This document shows positions 40,001 to 41,178 of a stretch of DNA of 64,000 bases, in pieces. The notes beneath the pieces are model-generated. The model ran no database searches. It had not been told where the DNA came from and saw nothing but the letters and a program-made list of their open reading frames with translations. This DNA comes from Schizochytrium sp. CCTCC M209059 (taxonomy: Eukaryota > Sar > Bigyra > Thraustochytrida > Thraustochytriidae). Both the position numbers and the translations under genes were made by a program. Position 1 is the stretch's first letter. Every line of letters begins with the position of its first letter. The stretch is from assembly GCA_000818945.1 (NCBI GenBank), contig KN805426.1, positions 62,001-126,000 of the forward strand, read 5' to 3'.

Positions 40001-40520
40001 TGCGCATGCCGAGCACGTCATCGTCCTCTGACCACCCGAGCGCGTCTGCACCTGGCTCGTAGGCCTTGTCTGCGATGACATTGGCCGTGTACGTGACGCG
40101 CACGGTATATTCTTTGTCCAACAAAAAGCTCACCGTGGTGTTCTCAACGGCCTGCCATTCCGGTGCGGCATCTTGGCCCAGAAACGCGCTGCTCGTGGGC
40201 TCCACGCTCCACAGCAGGCCGTTATCGAGGCTCCCTGCGCCCTCGCATCCAAGCACAAACGCCAGCATCAGCAGCAGGGTCCCGGCCCGCCACCCTCCGA
40301 AGTGTCCCAGTTTTTCCCGTCCCACGCCCTGGGGACGCAGCCTTGGAGCCGCTTTCTTTCCGAGCGCATTGGTAAAGATGCTACGCTCCCTTCCCTCTCG
40401 CCTCGCGACGTCCATCTTGCGCGTCGCCATGGCCCGGTCGCGCTTGGTCGCCCCATCCTCGCCGCACTCGCACGAGCTACCGTTCGAGGGCATCATCATC
40501 GTCACCTCCATCGCGGCCAT
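10080..40520 (-). CDS. giant IPT/TIG-repeat surface protein with GCC2/GCC3-like repeats and polytopic C terminus
   Basis: A single open frame of about 10,146 residues (about 1.1 MDa) with no intron, filling nearly half the window. In order: basic N terminus with a hydrophobic signal/anchor (GTLLLMLAFVLGCEGAG, about residues 78-95); three ~150-residue repeats ending GxHxxxLxWR; cadherin-like/tandem repeats; about 6,700 residues of IPT/TIG units (GPxxGGT, CxFG, CxxP); Cys-rich CPxGxFC repeats; one isolated TIG; a juxtamembrane domain; 9-10 predicted membrane helices; and a cytoplasmic tail with a CxxC pair, a Gly-rich stretch, a three-copy motif and a polybasic end. TIG plus Cys-rich arrays on a membrane anchor suggest adhesion or reception. 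The first ATG is 40520 (A at -3); ATGs at 40430 and 40415 would shorten the cytosolic leader and are plausible. Divergent from RMC1. No named family recognised for the membrane module. Confidence 0.9.
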   Translation of the reverse strand: MAAMEVTMMMPSNGSSCECGEDGATKRDRAMATRKMDVARREGRERSIFTNALGKKAAPRLRPQGVGREKLGHFGGWRAGTLLLMLAFVLGCEGAGSLDNGLLWSVEPTSSAFLGQDAAPEWQAVENTTVSFLLDKEYTVRVTYTANVIADKAYEPGADALGWSEDDDVLGMRIVIDGVPFRQSGSHANPLSSFEQNRASLMGHAVANLGPGEHTATLEWRRWGSRVRTWSIRPTLLRGQGGSRSVTVKARHKFFYTAQPLTGARISSASVDWVDVPDCTISFTLPREWTMHLLYAIQVRPQSAPNADVLQEADLLGTRLLIDGVAYRESGAMFRTISRTYRSAVLNGDILVPLSAGHHVVKLQWRKWGSTVPLWLSQPSMFGGFVSGRSLIIEGEHTAAVLTRSLDKATLSKTKIALRDASVDVDGWFDIPGASNTLELVGETSTVHVSFSLTTSQLGRPDMDYWTWERWSALSLRLVVNGMVVHGKGASQDALVRITDTMRGSALLNMPAGTHVIKLQWRQEGGDAAISWQTAQELLDGFGGGAALVSVYHAFNQAPEVHYEPPDQETQVQLIQQGENITLELLEDGSRRIAGFRVSDKDAALSPDSVFAVTIEANNGVITLDNAQIEGVSFATGTGDRDQVVVFTGGLDEVNLALASFVYQGHLDWHGEDTITVSVSDQGNAGLGLGGAQTASRSIRLSVEAVNDAPSLSIPSDQTTDEDETIAIYGVTVHDVDMDYYRAFENSGGAEPIFQVSLSVAGGTISLATTQGLNFVLGSGVGDRSMTVTGTLQALNAALHEIRYRGDPDSNSQVLQESLVILVSDLGVGSPEDAISELTDEVIIPIDVLSVNDPPTVIIPAATALRLDGYAISDMDVSSHTADGIREYTVNVFVTSGIATVTLGSAAGLAFTKGSGANDIEMEFSGTLQDINAGLGSLVYARASGFNGGDDLRLTIDSGVQGERPSIRFIDVMMDLDAGATPSLEQVSPERACVDSVQNNSVTLSAPALLGQLLLAASDNATGWWCQFGGPEARTPVVLSRETQQLHCEAMPSNASASEGGATFVRLTNGVDRWSNAVPFVFYAAPQISTVFPTTIGLAGADAVHVHGANFGFDDGSLECAFSIDSSTAYAPANVISSSHAWCVVPPGAISGPGKVDLSLVVNRQQVFFWEDGVLDVVEAAVIHDFETQFWGTRRGGYELSFRGANLQAFADGLECVFGAGAERSTVYVVSSTQASCLVPSLLEAKTMPLRILLHNRTLASLNFTSFEPLAISGLVPRQGPLGQETNVRVSVSKGASLVFSQSELAAIGDTGECTFHFDRESITVEGLVVKESSSTIYLDCAAPSRSEEGLASVSAKLNGAEIIEGTEASRYFFRADPILLYASPRVVLASQSNASTQSLMIYGSGLHRSIGFEDDSYRTGCLFAHGSRETRTQATWISESAVRCIMPASWVFSSALVQTETVSVGLVGDLVNVDPISIELYREPSVDSVSPTTVLPGASIVNLTGVGLGGIPGLFCAFGTAGSLVYESCTPLTSDVVSCPVPIAADPSDLSLSISVDLVKWIATPFILDAGSTTPLFLDISPGHGVIGDNETSEIRIQAAAGATQNWSSAKCRYGQDGALSALGFDASTSELRCPFPAALERPGLYPVYILGFSDSSPSIDTGLVFALHRPLRVLKVFPRVIPVGGGRPVQLVVANAVASLFFSCVFREPVSGIVHVVNAQLVESNLAECLAPAILASTSGVEVFVSHRNKLVSLPVGQCIDENACTIDFVTEPVIETLLPAYIVAGAGREAFIDARLQHPVLDLESPSTVLCRLSVGNVTATTQAEISDVDALRCHMPVSLRSVLSLWPGHAISLSLSVDDGETFGGPVAGPVLLQPLQVEELVPDHWFSPVGELSSVIVSGANANGLPPAVVSSLRCVFMDISGADVEETAALPSLASIGVVCEVPHELALGSSGQIDLRYVLESGESRSVLAATPPFFRVTPMPVVSHTEPSEGSPAGGTAVLVHGFGMASLSEPTDLQCRFGSTIVPGRLLSAHLVECIAPPGPAGEEVGLTLSVNGGAQFFCSNLEQACSFAYTEQALAIESIEPRLGWPGTSVLVRGHGLHLGTVDSCLFRVPGQSWASHIASRAVVLENGSRVSCTIPPSGPLLPLLRDSTGAHLRLEVALWTRAGERAESDLMMDLIEIPRLNLASPAFGPSAGRTSIHVHVSANLSALTIPDLVCEVGGIRTSFHIVNESTLTCISPALDLVEASELSFDAGEASVAVRVALNSMNYVVAQGRFHFIPTIVLESAAPTEVVVGLTEAIHVASSSSLHGLWRVLAQVGFDAVVCQFTSEGGDSMVRAPIFMQSGMSAFGCQIPSAWNHSDIFDEEEWWTLHFENSETGEALSTRLAIQMIATFPSQLTVTPSTVTEGGSITVSGSNLRHTASMQCGFGDPLLAVSEASFDAESGTLRCLVPARISNQVARGSVTAQETPVRVSLNGHDFSAMEASPIVQVVKSRGDSQTSTDTAEIRLDSLEPRVGDLAGGTTISVRGKGFLLFKTSLRDLDPRCIFFSDDARANFVEVSKGAIIVDDSQMSCTTPNHGVAGDVKVRVAFWENDMGHYGVASYTFAPRPEVFRVQPSSVEEGTASVSFRVFAHGLIGSPSLRCHVGDDAIVPGYLSSDGRSVLCSAVQMPQLPWGASASFLVVSLSNSANEITQDPLPAQTIFLHAPFTLSGLAPSHLTSGIGEMLEIFGENFVPASDIACLFGGTNFHVPAQYISSETLTCELPPHLLLPGVYEISLSMNGGSSTLKAGSGIEMDVTVLEPAAPMSLQAAEPSSGPASGGTLLHIPLDTSILLGIPVACSFRLSEGRGVAATVDAEASHANGEVTCITPDGTLAWMAEQFPQHAEVEVQVVATGQVLATTAFTFVADVVILDIRGPSAISTRGGASVVVRGTGFDQAGAVPVCSFAVDGVEDWNPSVTQGTLVPGSLDKTFHLVCPVPPAPDSALGATPLLSISMNGGADFSSPLSAEFIVTEPAVTHSVHPEAIILDALSQVLWPNALIVNGENFTETSAQVCYFEGATPAFVEAFAVNSTQVICEMPLSWQPTFDTFEGSSVSVLAHDGETIDASTGVPLQIWPFPHLSGVSPRVVSPEGGTQIFLQLPSPDQYDAELWSCVFRCGPEDTFVGYTQALSNWTCTMPSLPDLQRGLGVVSPCSLGLASVQEDESTLAFESNRERLPLWAVDVPQLDAGLRSRRKFVDLSFNHLRFIAVSLETDPGLLQFGAYVEIHCRFTLSSDATASYSVVGTIGADWDALQCPLPGLDFVKEQLSLGVWDFSQDGLHLDVSFNGVEYSSSALNITFLPSRSLSFSSSTEEALSTRTLWGARGARTEVVLALDATTRDLAATLLSPLEDDLSLSCRFGGRETVTASFDMDIGALVCPVPSSLFATRQKPNSNLSVEVSLLTDSGSFVDTGLTVRAPSNPFRIVNLQPIAGPPEGGTRITLTMEGAGLVEAQASSLNAVLICVFTLPEGFEVESNATASMDEEKVTSVMCDTPEVSMPQDAFVSVRLLHTETQRDVLVQEPSAGIAVFRYAALPQVFAVEPSLLQFQSTEVATSHVLTVQGADFVSDGSNQTRCAWFKAAVEGELTIEDALLTPATVLSSTLLQCAVPAELLMYEQSYSFKLHVSGNGVDLSASSAILSVVPEMSAAALRPSMGSQTGGTVISVLGRNFLANLPYVCDFYAEEGSSFVAREAAFFESSSTLRCRTPHFASPGTMAVRLHAYLPDGSLSWVAQDVPLLFEALPHLVASAATPAWASPDEAFVLRLDLSSGVADSLRSRLGAGTSGTQYIVRAQVGDVYGSCQASLLRDATILLHCEVPACTQGKCAEPSAQVLLQLSDEEDLEPVFLQHAGSVHVVRTPQAVLHRGKDIQIVSALSSTVVDIRGAGFADVETLGCALCDENLERCVTSLRVLRRSTSLVSCEIPQWASALEDVAGLFTAARLYVRNDMQVLQSSDLSQSLVGANFVTVKIIGPVSLLEMDPMHPTPGQLLRITVSKVPSDVPVSCDFGDVQSAAMVLSEHLISCVVPMRLGEAAVAQEDLLVRLLFGAAGEARRVASEGSVIRLRGPRSLLSSDTGVAHTTLQPPSGPTGGGTRITFEIGDLEFEEPVNGLQCQFTRESGAMNATLVEAEVDSLASVITCVTPSVGETGIARVTVLARGTGIALASGSFVFRPVPFIARALTKIVASPALPESTVDLLGSGFSSGPLHCVYSSHPCAMGSEAVIHVAADGEVYSATRASCGVPQDLHDELGVERPVFVCVSIDHGRTLAASQAEIDLVPLWDIDHVEPKAVFRGTAENPTFFRVKGRNFPAQTQLYCIFDDENAIVEPASYVNQSLVLCRLPRELLQDAQGTSQYVLGISSRDKQYESRSRTQVLQVHDLPQINFVGLGKCSEPSMLCGLFSIVTSERVVLDKLRCQTTQGSTLYSEVRNETEGYFACALPVKETTAGLRVSLNDSVQWFAVHVPLEAWQPAPTVDSMSPMLLPIEDASLVTFHGDGFSMDNYYACTFQGRAGEAMAIVESATRVRCIIPEASDETEAAHALVEVTLHQKTPFRELYSGQAAMFHQPRIGSTEPWEVPLGRAWAPIVIVGSGFFPSADLACRVESPFRGARVLPATYLNASAVRCTLPVMSETRIGEFLQVGIAENGESFVHASSSIKIVSGVQGISISSTEILVQRATGELSFELHVPSADSFRFDAASDHPYCALTTFGDDGQELLHKLNTEILSPLRVRCFGIWSHSHLSDQSSHQASVEFAPRFPAQSVQRVLNEINVLLAPVLTTSLTSRRIQVGDESARFRFTGRGFRENTTYVCLLSRQDVEVHSSWSLTEQAVVHGRNELSCSLQALEEPGNYRIALAHEHGGEPIYALDGSFHTTIKAGPAMRLHAIEPAFAMDKSDKAVKIHGSGFEGSASTFCEWSSEDGRFRVSTRAAVLSSLLLECASPNWDPALPPGAARDIKLRVRSDAGNTRESTSFTLLAAPIVTRIEPHAGPMSGGTPIRISGSFYAPGDSITRPDVFCVFEGHEDPIPATLLSLREVICVAPAHVQGDVSDAVRVSVTYCPGQSHGPASSAMYTFVEDLTIDSMYPLMGTVHGATSLRIRGQHFETHDLLSCAFTFHDGDRYVTTGAYESETQIRCVTPRVASGGDARVSVSRNGVDFAALENDYFSFHAPVTILEVFPSQGPTSGGTRVHFTGTNFPRSPTMVCGFNYARVSATWINANLVECTSPSVTSTGRVSLRLYTNGVDEIPVGHFVYTPPVTVERVSPHVGPAQGGTEVTFVLSDTRTGGQTDAQEPVELDDLHCEFITSLYTAHVPAHENGDRTWSCEVPPKRQLGNEITVETRLVAREDQILHTFVYEYHPEMFVRKVWPQAGNRRAGQTTLQVIGEGFVKALGDETYTCEFENNGELLATSARWLGTSLLACTIPRELVPGTHSIRVLMHDGQIPERVANDQELSFKVLDGLDINRFAPHSGPFSGGTILSIYGQNFGQVATGEAMCRFGDLGDAKASVVGDQEIRCAVPPAGWDVEDNEVAVQLSISVDSEHFQHVGDYWYRHVPQLVHLDPEEGPSIGGTAVAIRGAHLSGQGANLTCKFGNQVAQGEVLSFGEVRCVSPPAEDLTEGRVLVRLSSNGGADLSLNSLVFTYTSPPQILGMDPRIGPMQGGTRLRVKGHAFRPDYLLECVFSMSNASSASEVHQMHVAAQFVSSSEIHCLVPQIQGAATSVSLGVHARGQPLPRVCSAQELVFIPYEMNSDGPLSPTRGSSNGGTQILVPLVTSIDEAQPQVRCRFGSSRSSPGRIIHMSLRSFGYRRMQIACISPLWSLSEGESEREVSLFISLNAGVDFHHLVGHEFTFVSPSTDVEMWPLLGPASGGTRLRFCNVGAKAGVSLACRFRSLGDPEGQVKKAVVETVEVNETRKTCASLVQECVTPPASQDTVAIVELVEDDSLLLLHKGRFVYQAALHISPDGISPSNIARFSESTVFRIRGEGFHVMDTLMCSFFDPITLQEVARSPAHLETENSASCALIPPATTPWDRLEALNVCISGNSGADKVCERIQLVEPLEVLDVSTEHGRVSGGSVVNVDFVWGGSSWPFAQGFAFVCRFGQVVVEAAVMNSTQAGSIQRLACVAPAVLAAETVDFAISYDGETFFQHAEKQNFRYFDDLEGSKVLRVTPETGRSSGNEEIRLSGMDHPSQVTSCGFVAFPDGARPLAQVAPHAFDDDAVYCMTPAIEPNVDTEQQPTRVVVSYDMGRQWSASSRGPMFTVYAVPTVQAVKPESVFAESSSWINVYGSGFAEMSRADRRLTCLFEDPLQTGSQATLSSVASIISRHHARCQTPTSLAAGKVYLVRITNTNRGQDLFGFAELKVLPLLELWNVSPALVASHLAQPHFVRLSMVHTNQLADSPHRYALSCEFESTNGWRSEVPAAVEEEMDSVTCRLPFVPPAEEQVWPRALRVKLRSSLVPGASISIPHEGLLLEVFEPLDITSIEPSIGQLRGGTEVRLSLNAPLHSRLDGQIYCSFDWIGGDNPLEHMNVAQRAMTSRATFDESLTVATCLTPDFAADDDELGRSLANRTVWVGLSTREGSAGHAQQQWSLNRKVFLATQQAFLRSLHPSRGNVYGGTLVTLRGQGLPGSGQLICKFGNTHQVLARRRSASVVECVSPSFADEGPQTVRVGLFLDGDTAETFVEYDTLLRPLEFHFEDLPRVQSVSPQRVSVLGGDLISLVGVNFPFDSSRALQVWCRFGGVLRVPATILGTTEATCRTPSNVASLGNFSTPFMVSVELSSGNGHEFASIGVDGPVLLEVVDSATIESISPRFGSVYGGTALQVVGTNFYGEKVCTFQLNGEENEVLQVAAVVRSPSLLECIVPPRTFDRVKYALVTLDGVASQETLRFDYVREPTLHDVSPGAFHVLGGATLRIEGSGFRQEAATLRCEFTDVPTSATASDAALSGSAMTEIVEATFVSSERVECEVPASHVSVTTTFVRVTDNGQEFSNALSLHRWWRATFDQGPHPAGGSVEGGTQTRLVLAERTARSLQSGHVVCMIGDIITRAIVNVASRVVSCEIPPSAGQTEQVVPISISFDAGHHFSATGFAYAYLLAPEIVQVHPENGDFVGGSEVEIDLASVDPLFTRFRLLNFAGEGGDLCTVTSTVGNTRHIVCSLVTTEDDSVTAQLYHLQAEGETGEVLRAPIYRLRHAPRPIVTRLEPPAAYTQGEVEITVIGHDFVNSDALACKFGTDSDLIPGYYVNSELVRCAAPAHAVGSVIVEVTNNGVDFSDSALVLNYINAPQIFSLRPAHGPMGGGTWVEITGTDMHLLSSTSAVCKFGDIESFTMEVVNSTLVRCLSPPGPARALSASVPLELSFVDGHGLGAFSTFGERFTYLQRPTVKGVFPAQGPTDGGTEVRIAVRHLHIAAARDANSLWCKFGNAESTPARLVASHETRGDWGQNADISVLACLSPPRHDDLASNAQVLLQISQNGGVDFTSSSTVLFAYIGGARISITSILPRSGPAQAGGTVLMLRGAGFQDVSSLACRAGDSGLVAARFVSDTEIHCRMPPARRASDLSEGVVVSVTNNGVDFVSSGERFVYYADPSVHGVVPRRVLSEGGVPLMVRGHNFVNSTTLSCLFGEDFKVPATFISSRLLSCEMPTLRPQDPDQLLVRVSNNGHDLTTSQTFLSLQRGALPGSYSQQGSLLSAPNGTIVERPGESNFTLCSPGSFQPRGGQTSCLECPIGYFCPDFGLSKPVACLEGFVCDRLGLRAPYDACPAGHFCARGTKTTSLTAFQTSAKAHGQTPVRPYFEGLTEDMWTRSAISGRMQLIWASLLPEWSISRRAAGATGFSSLGHSAGPGYILNEKEASDVDVVFRDAPVSEAPQVCPAGTFCRSGVASALPQTLNFSTPQQCHDGFFCPPGSSVPSGSGACPSGHYCPTSDGALEAIPCPSGAHCPGVGNLKPVDCFPGTFNRFEGQSNCTVCPVGHVCPGWGRTEPKICPAGFVCYTEGLSTPIIQCPAGYFCEEGTLTLIRPDHVDATDVACMPEPADADGAALSPQVDTPCLEHNLTLVRAELLDMLASTLSPTYLQVEMAALRPLPCAPGTFCLGGVAHNTTIDWVPDTPEGAEAPQTCTEGAYCEWASSTPGGTGACHRGHYCPPGSDYPTQAPIGTMSTDTGSIAPTLCFPGTYAPQNSSTVCRLCPAGFACQGYGTYEPTICSAGTYRSLADDITCKLCPMGTWNQMRGATDISLCEPCPSSRVCGVEAMSNLTQSTACPSGHVCPLGTDSSAQFEHQVPAGYYTNEATIPEDVFSNICPSGNVCERGTKGYLRERNKCSAGYFCPPGTASSESMRTRCPRGTTTISGSANLTSCEIAGVSVCDKELGTRSHGTWGWYTQNKIYVPQFTYTTLSGTEKTFDSTVGSSLLGNIEAEVEVVQRVLIVDESASSPLWRNDSVHVERICPVQAPAVGGTMLTVIGRNFFDVATLVCKFSVVNHESAAFVFENGLPAIDPPLRGENVLHVPGVYESSTRVRCRLPSRATFGGEATAAYISVSVSNDGVFYGETSASLALVEGTTDLSSGETTTLDLNRVEAEHLDCVGDSVDLSPLNKEFSTSYPQTSRRLLVVDGVKQSIPTSRAEYEEIKEEMTSSWWTSREDELVSWDDFATRIERFQLEEGVRDAERSWFMLPILNKATITFDFAHLPDDLVYGEHYRLAIFVANSTCEEERCDSDRVRYTVSSQAECAEDPNCAIGQELEVYPCHRPIDLSPWFLSDEIDKASEFAITLVALEDVLFRVEVHILHGMYSSLTPQFEDTAVVQIYGPERSNSTRHIESASYERRRLSPVVSAAESEVSQEYIFGAIFRRDTLTSVSPPLNMPPRYETTTKGRVLVGFNNTVGDQTHVLEDYNMLSTDQQWWNPPDIDVSTTRDMILKYREIFHEMDTTAADEDLKFTFQKVVLPYLPFFSSCRGFDSYITIWDLLESSECELPLFDEDGNRLPTDWERYSYAPLPDYDNIRVVNPYSFLESEPIADYCTRAITCEYEEDLTSRDLTPRWFEVASGTTLLEFIWEPLTVEQFLLGGRFVDQFVEEGSTDWLIPLEVNRDAADLMSTECGRQCFPRSATLQMHYYQVNKDLKRLIYIALVLDDFDYDETRTDFQLNVEFRALGYYDLIVNFAFQREVFINLFVFIGIFTVLIAGMFWAINRVTTHLERPPRFRFFSYMALTTPGPLVGVGLTVLPLSCVLGLCWLMLEGGATIRELSLMMFPLTIENAANLTAVQLAEAEAEAKEEYLAEAFFLETWPKHYMESDVLPEEVDVTRSGRMGLAFVMVALYILLLSVRAFVPRRVSIEEQLYEDTRDHHTRERSIWKPTMWKRSNMVATSLMLTVFLIFLIEFSYWDQYGSIIWYFILIMKFVSIIYDIWVEGQLKESLLICPHNVALGLVQGLVTFGANNFLDMVVAYVINNGLMILSRVFWDPGKNHFFFVVRQRVLETKDFVRRQLHLGRTLDQQLAELDELAAKKKLAEDMEKAVNKGLPPPPTNVKGKREVEQQFESSETVEPILNAYMSFSTEVLALYFQPFLIVILMVFRDQIGLPNLYGIRNQDMEYYLWFSIFLIGFQTMADIFILQSQELFHGWKIYDYLTYTRYRFIQREHRWKGFEDTLDECIEETLRTVDQLCFSSQYYMICCTYAAGIIIMVLGIEIMLRTDYNAFGDPALLIIVPYAVLSCMFVRRCAVRAADKIRLWSLRHENTAWHTALDEDDMGAPRWDELDKIKGASHEAYLMNQKITSETFRHKFLDYNRPWLVAQLPNILTPRTLRRSRPYLTAQLTKILGSVNPDVSSDDEDDDGRSKFGPVTLTNASRNIIRLWLAQARRRRTLRAAVQALINRARKSECEQCLSRKQLQVELLTPIEKLGDAFEAQYPSEEFDQVAWKNFFQKHAKLRTLCLPCVQRHRDELKLGGGDFGLGGGRARGGPGGVGPAGPGDFPGDAPAKPAIFGPVVLSAASRAIMMHWLHKAQASARKRGVSLGIREAEISDDDEDDDKLANATAFAGRRMQLSPASVAIMRRWLKMSRERMAAEGRLPSGGGLVRKRKKNKKKAKGGIFGF
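10170..10857 (-). other. giant protein: cytoplasmic tail with triplicated motif and CxxC pair
   Basis: Three related helices: FGPVTLTNASRNIIRLWL (10781-10857), FGPVVLSAASRAIMMHWL (10332-10420) and RRMQLSPASVAIMRRWL (10170-10246). Copies one and three follow acidic serine patches (SSDDEDDD, SDDDEDDD). Between copies one and two lie CEQC and CLPC about 60 residues apart (10540-10735) and a Gly-rich stretch (about 10430-10530). The very end is Lys-rich. Confidence 0.75.
11208..12880 (-). other. giant protein: polytopic membrane module
   Basis: Hydrophobic segments include FINLFVFIGIFTVLIAGMFW, GVGLTVLPLSCVLGLCWLML, LAFVMVALYILLLSV, SLMLTVFLIFLIEF, IIWYFILIMKFVSII, VLALYFQPFLIVILMVF, YYLWFSIFLIGFQTMADIFI, YYMICCTYAAGIIIMVLGI and ALLIIVPYAVLSCMF, plus a weaker one around 11990-12090. 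That makes 9-10 helices, interrupted by charged loops. I do not recognise the family. Confidence 0.8.
15260..17262 (-). other. giant protein: Cys-rich GCC2/GCC3 (ephrin-receptor-like) repeats
   Basis: Repeated CxxGxFC, CPAGHFC, CPxGYxCP and CPPGSS units over about 670 residues, with Gly and paired Cys spaced as in GCC2/GCC3 or ephrin-receptor-like Cys-rich repeats. One further TIG unit follows at about 14690-15035 before the membrane-proximal region. Confidence 0.8.
17300..37580 (-). other. giant protein: IPT/TIG repeat array
   Basis: About 6,760 residues of tandem immunoglobulin-like IPT/TIG units. Typical signatures are PxxGPxxGGTxVxxxGxxF, LxCxFG and LxCxxP with two conserved cysteines. 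At about 100 residues per unit this implies roughly 60-70 units (an estimate, not a count). Units in the C-terminal half are the most regular; those nearest the cadherin-like segment are degenerate. Confidence 0.88.
37590..38845 (-). other. giant protein: cadherin-like / tandem repeat segment
   Basis: About three units with cadherin-like or CSPG-like hallmarks: VNDAPSLSIPSDQTTDEDE, VNDPPTVIIP, and repeated GTGDRDQVVVFTG / GVGDRSMTVTG / GANDIEMEFSG segments followed by (L/I)(N/D)xxLxxxxY. These resemble the Asp/Asn-rich Ca-binding linkers of extracellular adhesion proteins. Confidence 0.6.
38850..40225 (-). other. giant protein: N-terminal triple repeat
   Basis: Three consecutive units of about 150 residues. 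Each ends in a matching strand: GEHTATLEWRRWGS, GHHVVKLQWRKWGS, GTHVIKLQWRQEGG. Each also carries an (L/I)(R/L)(I/L)VxGxxxxxxG segment (VIDGVPFRQSG, LIDGVAYRESG, VVNGMVVHGKG). The beta-rich pattern suggests a lectin- or jelly-roll-like sandwich, possibly PA14-like; the exact family is not recognised. Confidence 0.7.
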
Positions 40521-41178
40521 CTTCGCCTTCCAACGGCCGTCTCGTCCCTCGAAGGCCCTTCCCGCCTCTGGCCTGGCCTGGCCTGGCCTGGCCTGGCCCT
40601 GCGCAGCCTCGCCCACGCGCGCTCGCTCGCCCGCCCGCCCGCCAACGCGAGCCCGCGCGAAGGGACTCTCCTCTCGCGGTCTCGGTCTCGGGCCTGATGG
40701 TTTGTTTGTTCGCTTCGTTTGCTGCGACAACGCGGCTCAACGGAAGGCTCCGCGCACACCGCGCAGTCCCCAAACTAGATCCAGACTAGTTTCACGGCGT
40801 GGAGAACTAGTTCCATCACTTCGGATCCTGCTGTCTCGACGGGCCTCGCGCGGGGGCCGAGCGAGGATGCCGGTGGAGTTTCCCGCGCTCGTCCGAGCAT
40901 TCCTTCATCGCTGGATGCCCGCGCGGCGGGCAAGCCTCGTCGGCGGGTCCCAGCGTCCGCGGGAGCTCGTGGTAGATAGGTGTAGGTAGCCAGGACCCGG
41001 CGCCGCAGCTGCGCTTCTACGCGCCGCGACGGTTTAGGCCCAACTTGGACGGGTATAACGTAAAGGCCACGAGTTCTTCCTGTCGAAGACTGCAAGTTGG
41101 GAAAGCACGCAGCGGAGCAGAGGAGAACAGGATCACGGCGGGCGGGCAACGGCCGAGTCGAAGACGACGAAAAAGACG
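40521..41178. promoter_or_regulatory. divergent promoter region giant TIG gene / RMC1
   Basis: Contains a TGGCC/GGCCT pentamer tract (about 40569-40599) just upstream of the giant gene's first ATG and a 10-bp palindrome GAACTAGTTC at 40804-40813. No gene seen. Confidence 0.5.
40569..40599. repeat. TGGCC pentanucleotide tract
   Basis: About six tandem TGGCC units. If the giant protein's frame began upstream with a non-ATG codon, this tract would be read as a Gly/Gln/Ala/Arg/Pro repeat, so its low-complexity translation argues that the true start lies downstream. Confidence 0.75.

Noticed and set aside
40521..40730. 70-residue N-terminal extension of the giant protein
   Set aside because: Starts at TTG and reads through the TGGCC pentamer tract; ATG at 40520 is the first usable start.
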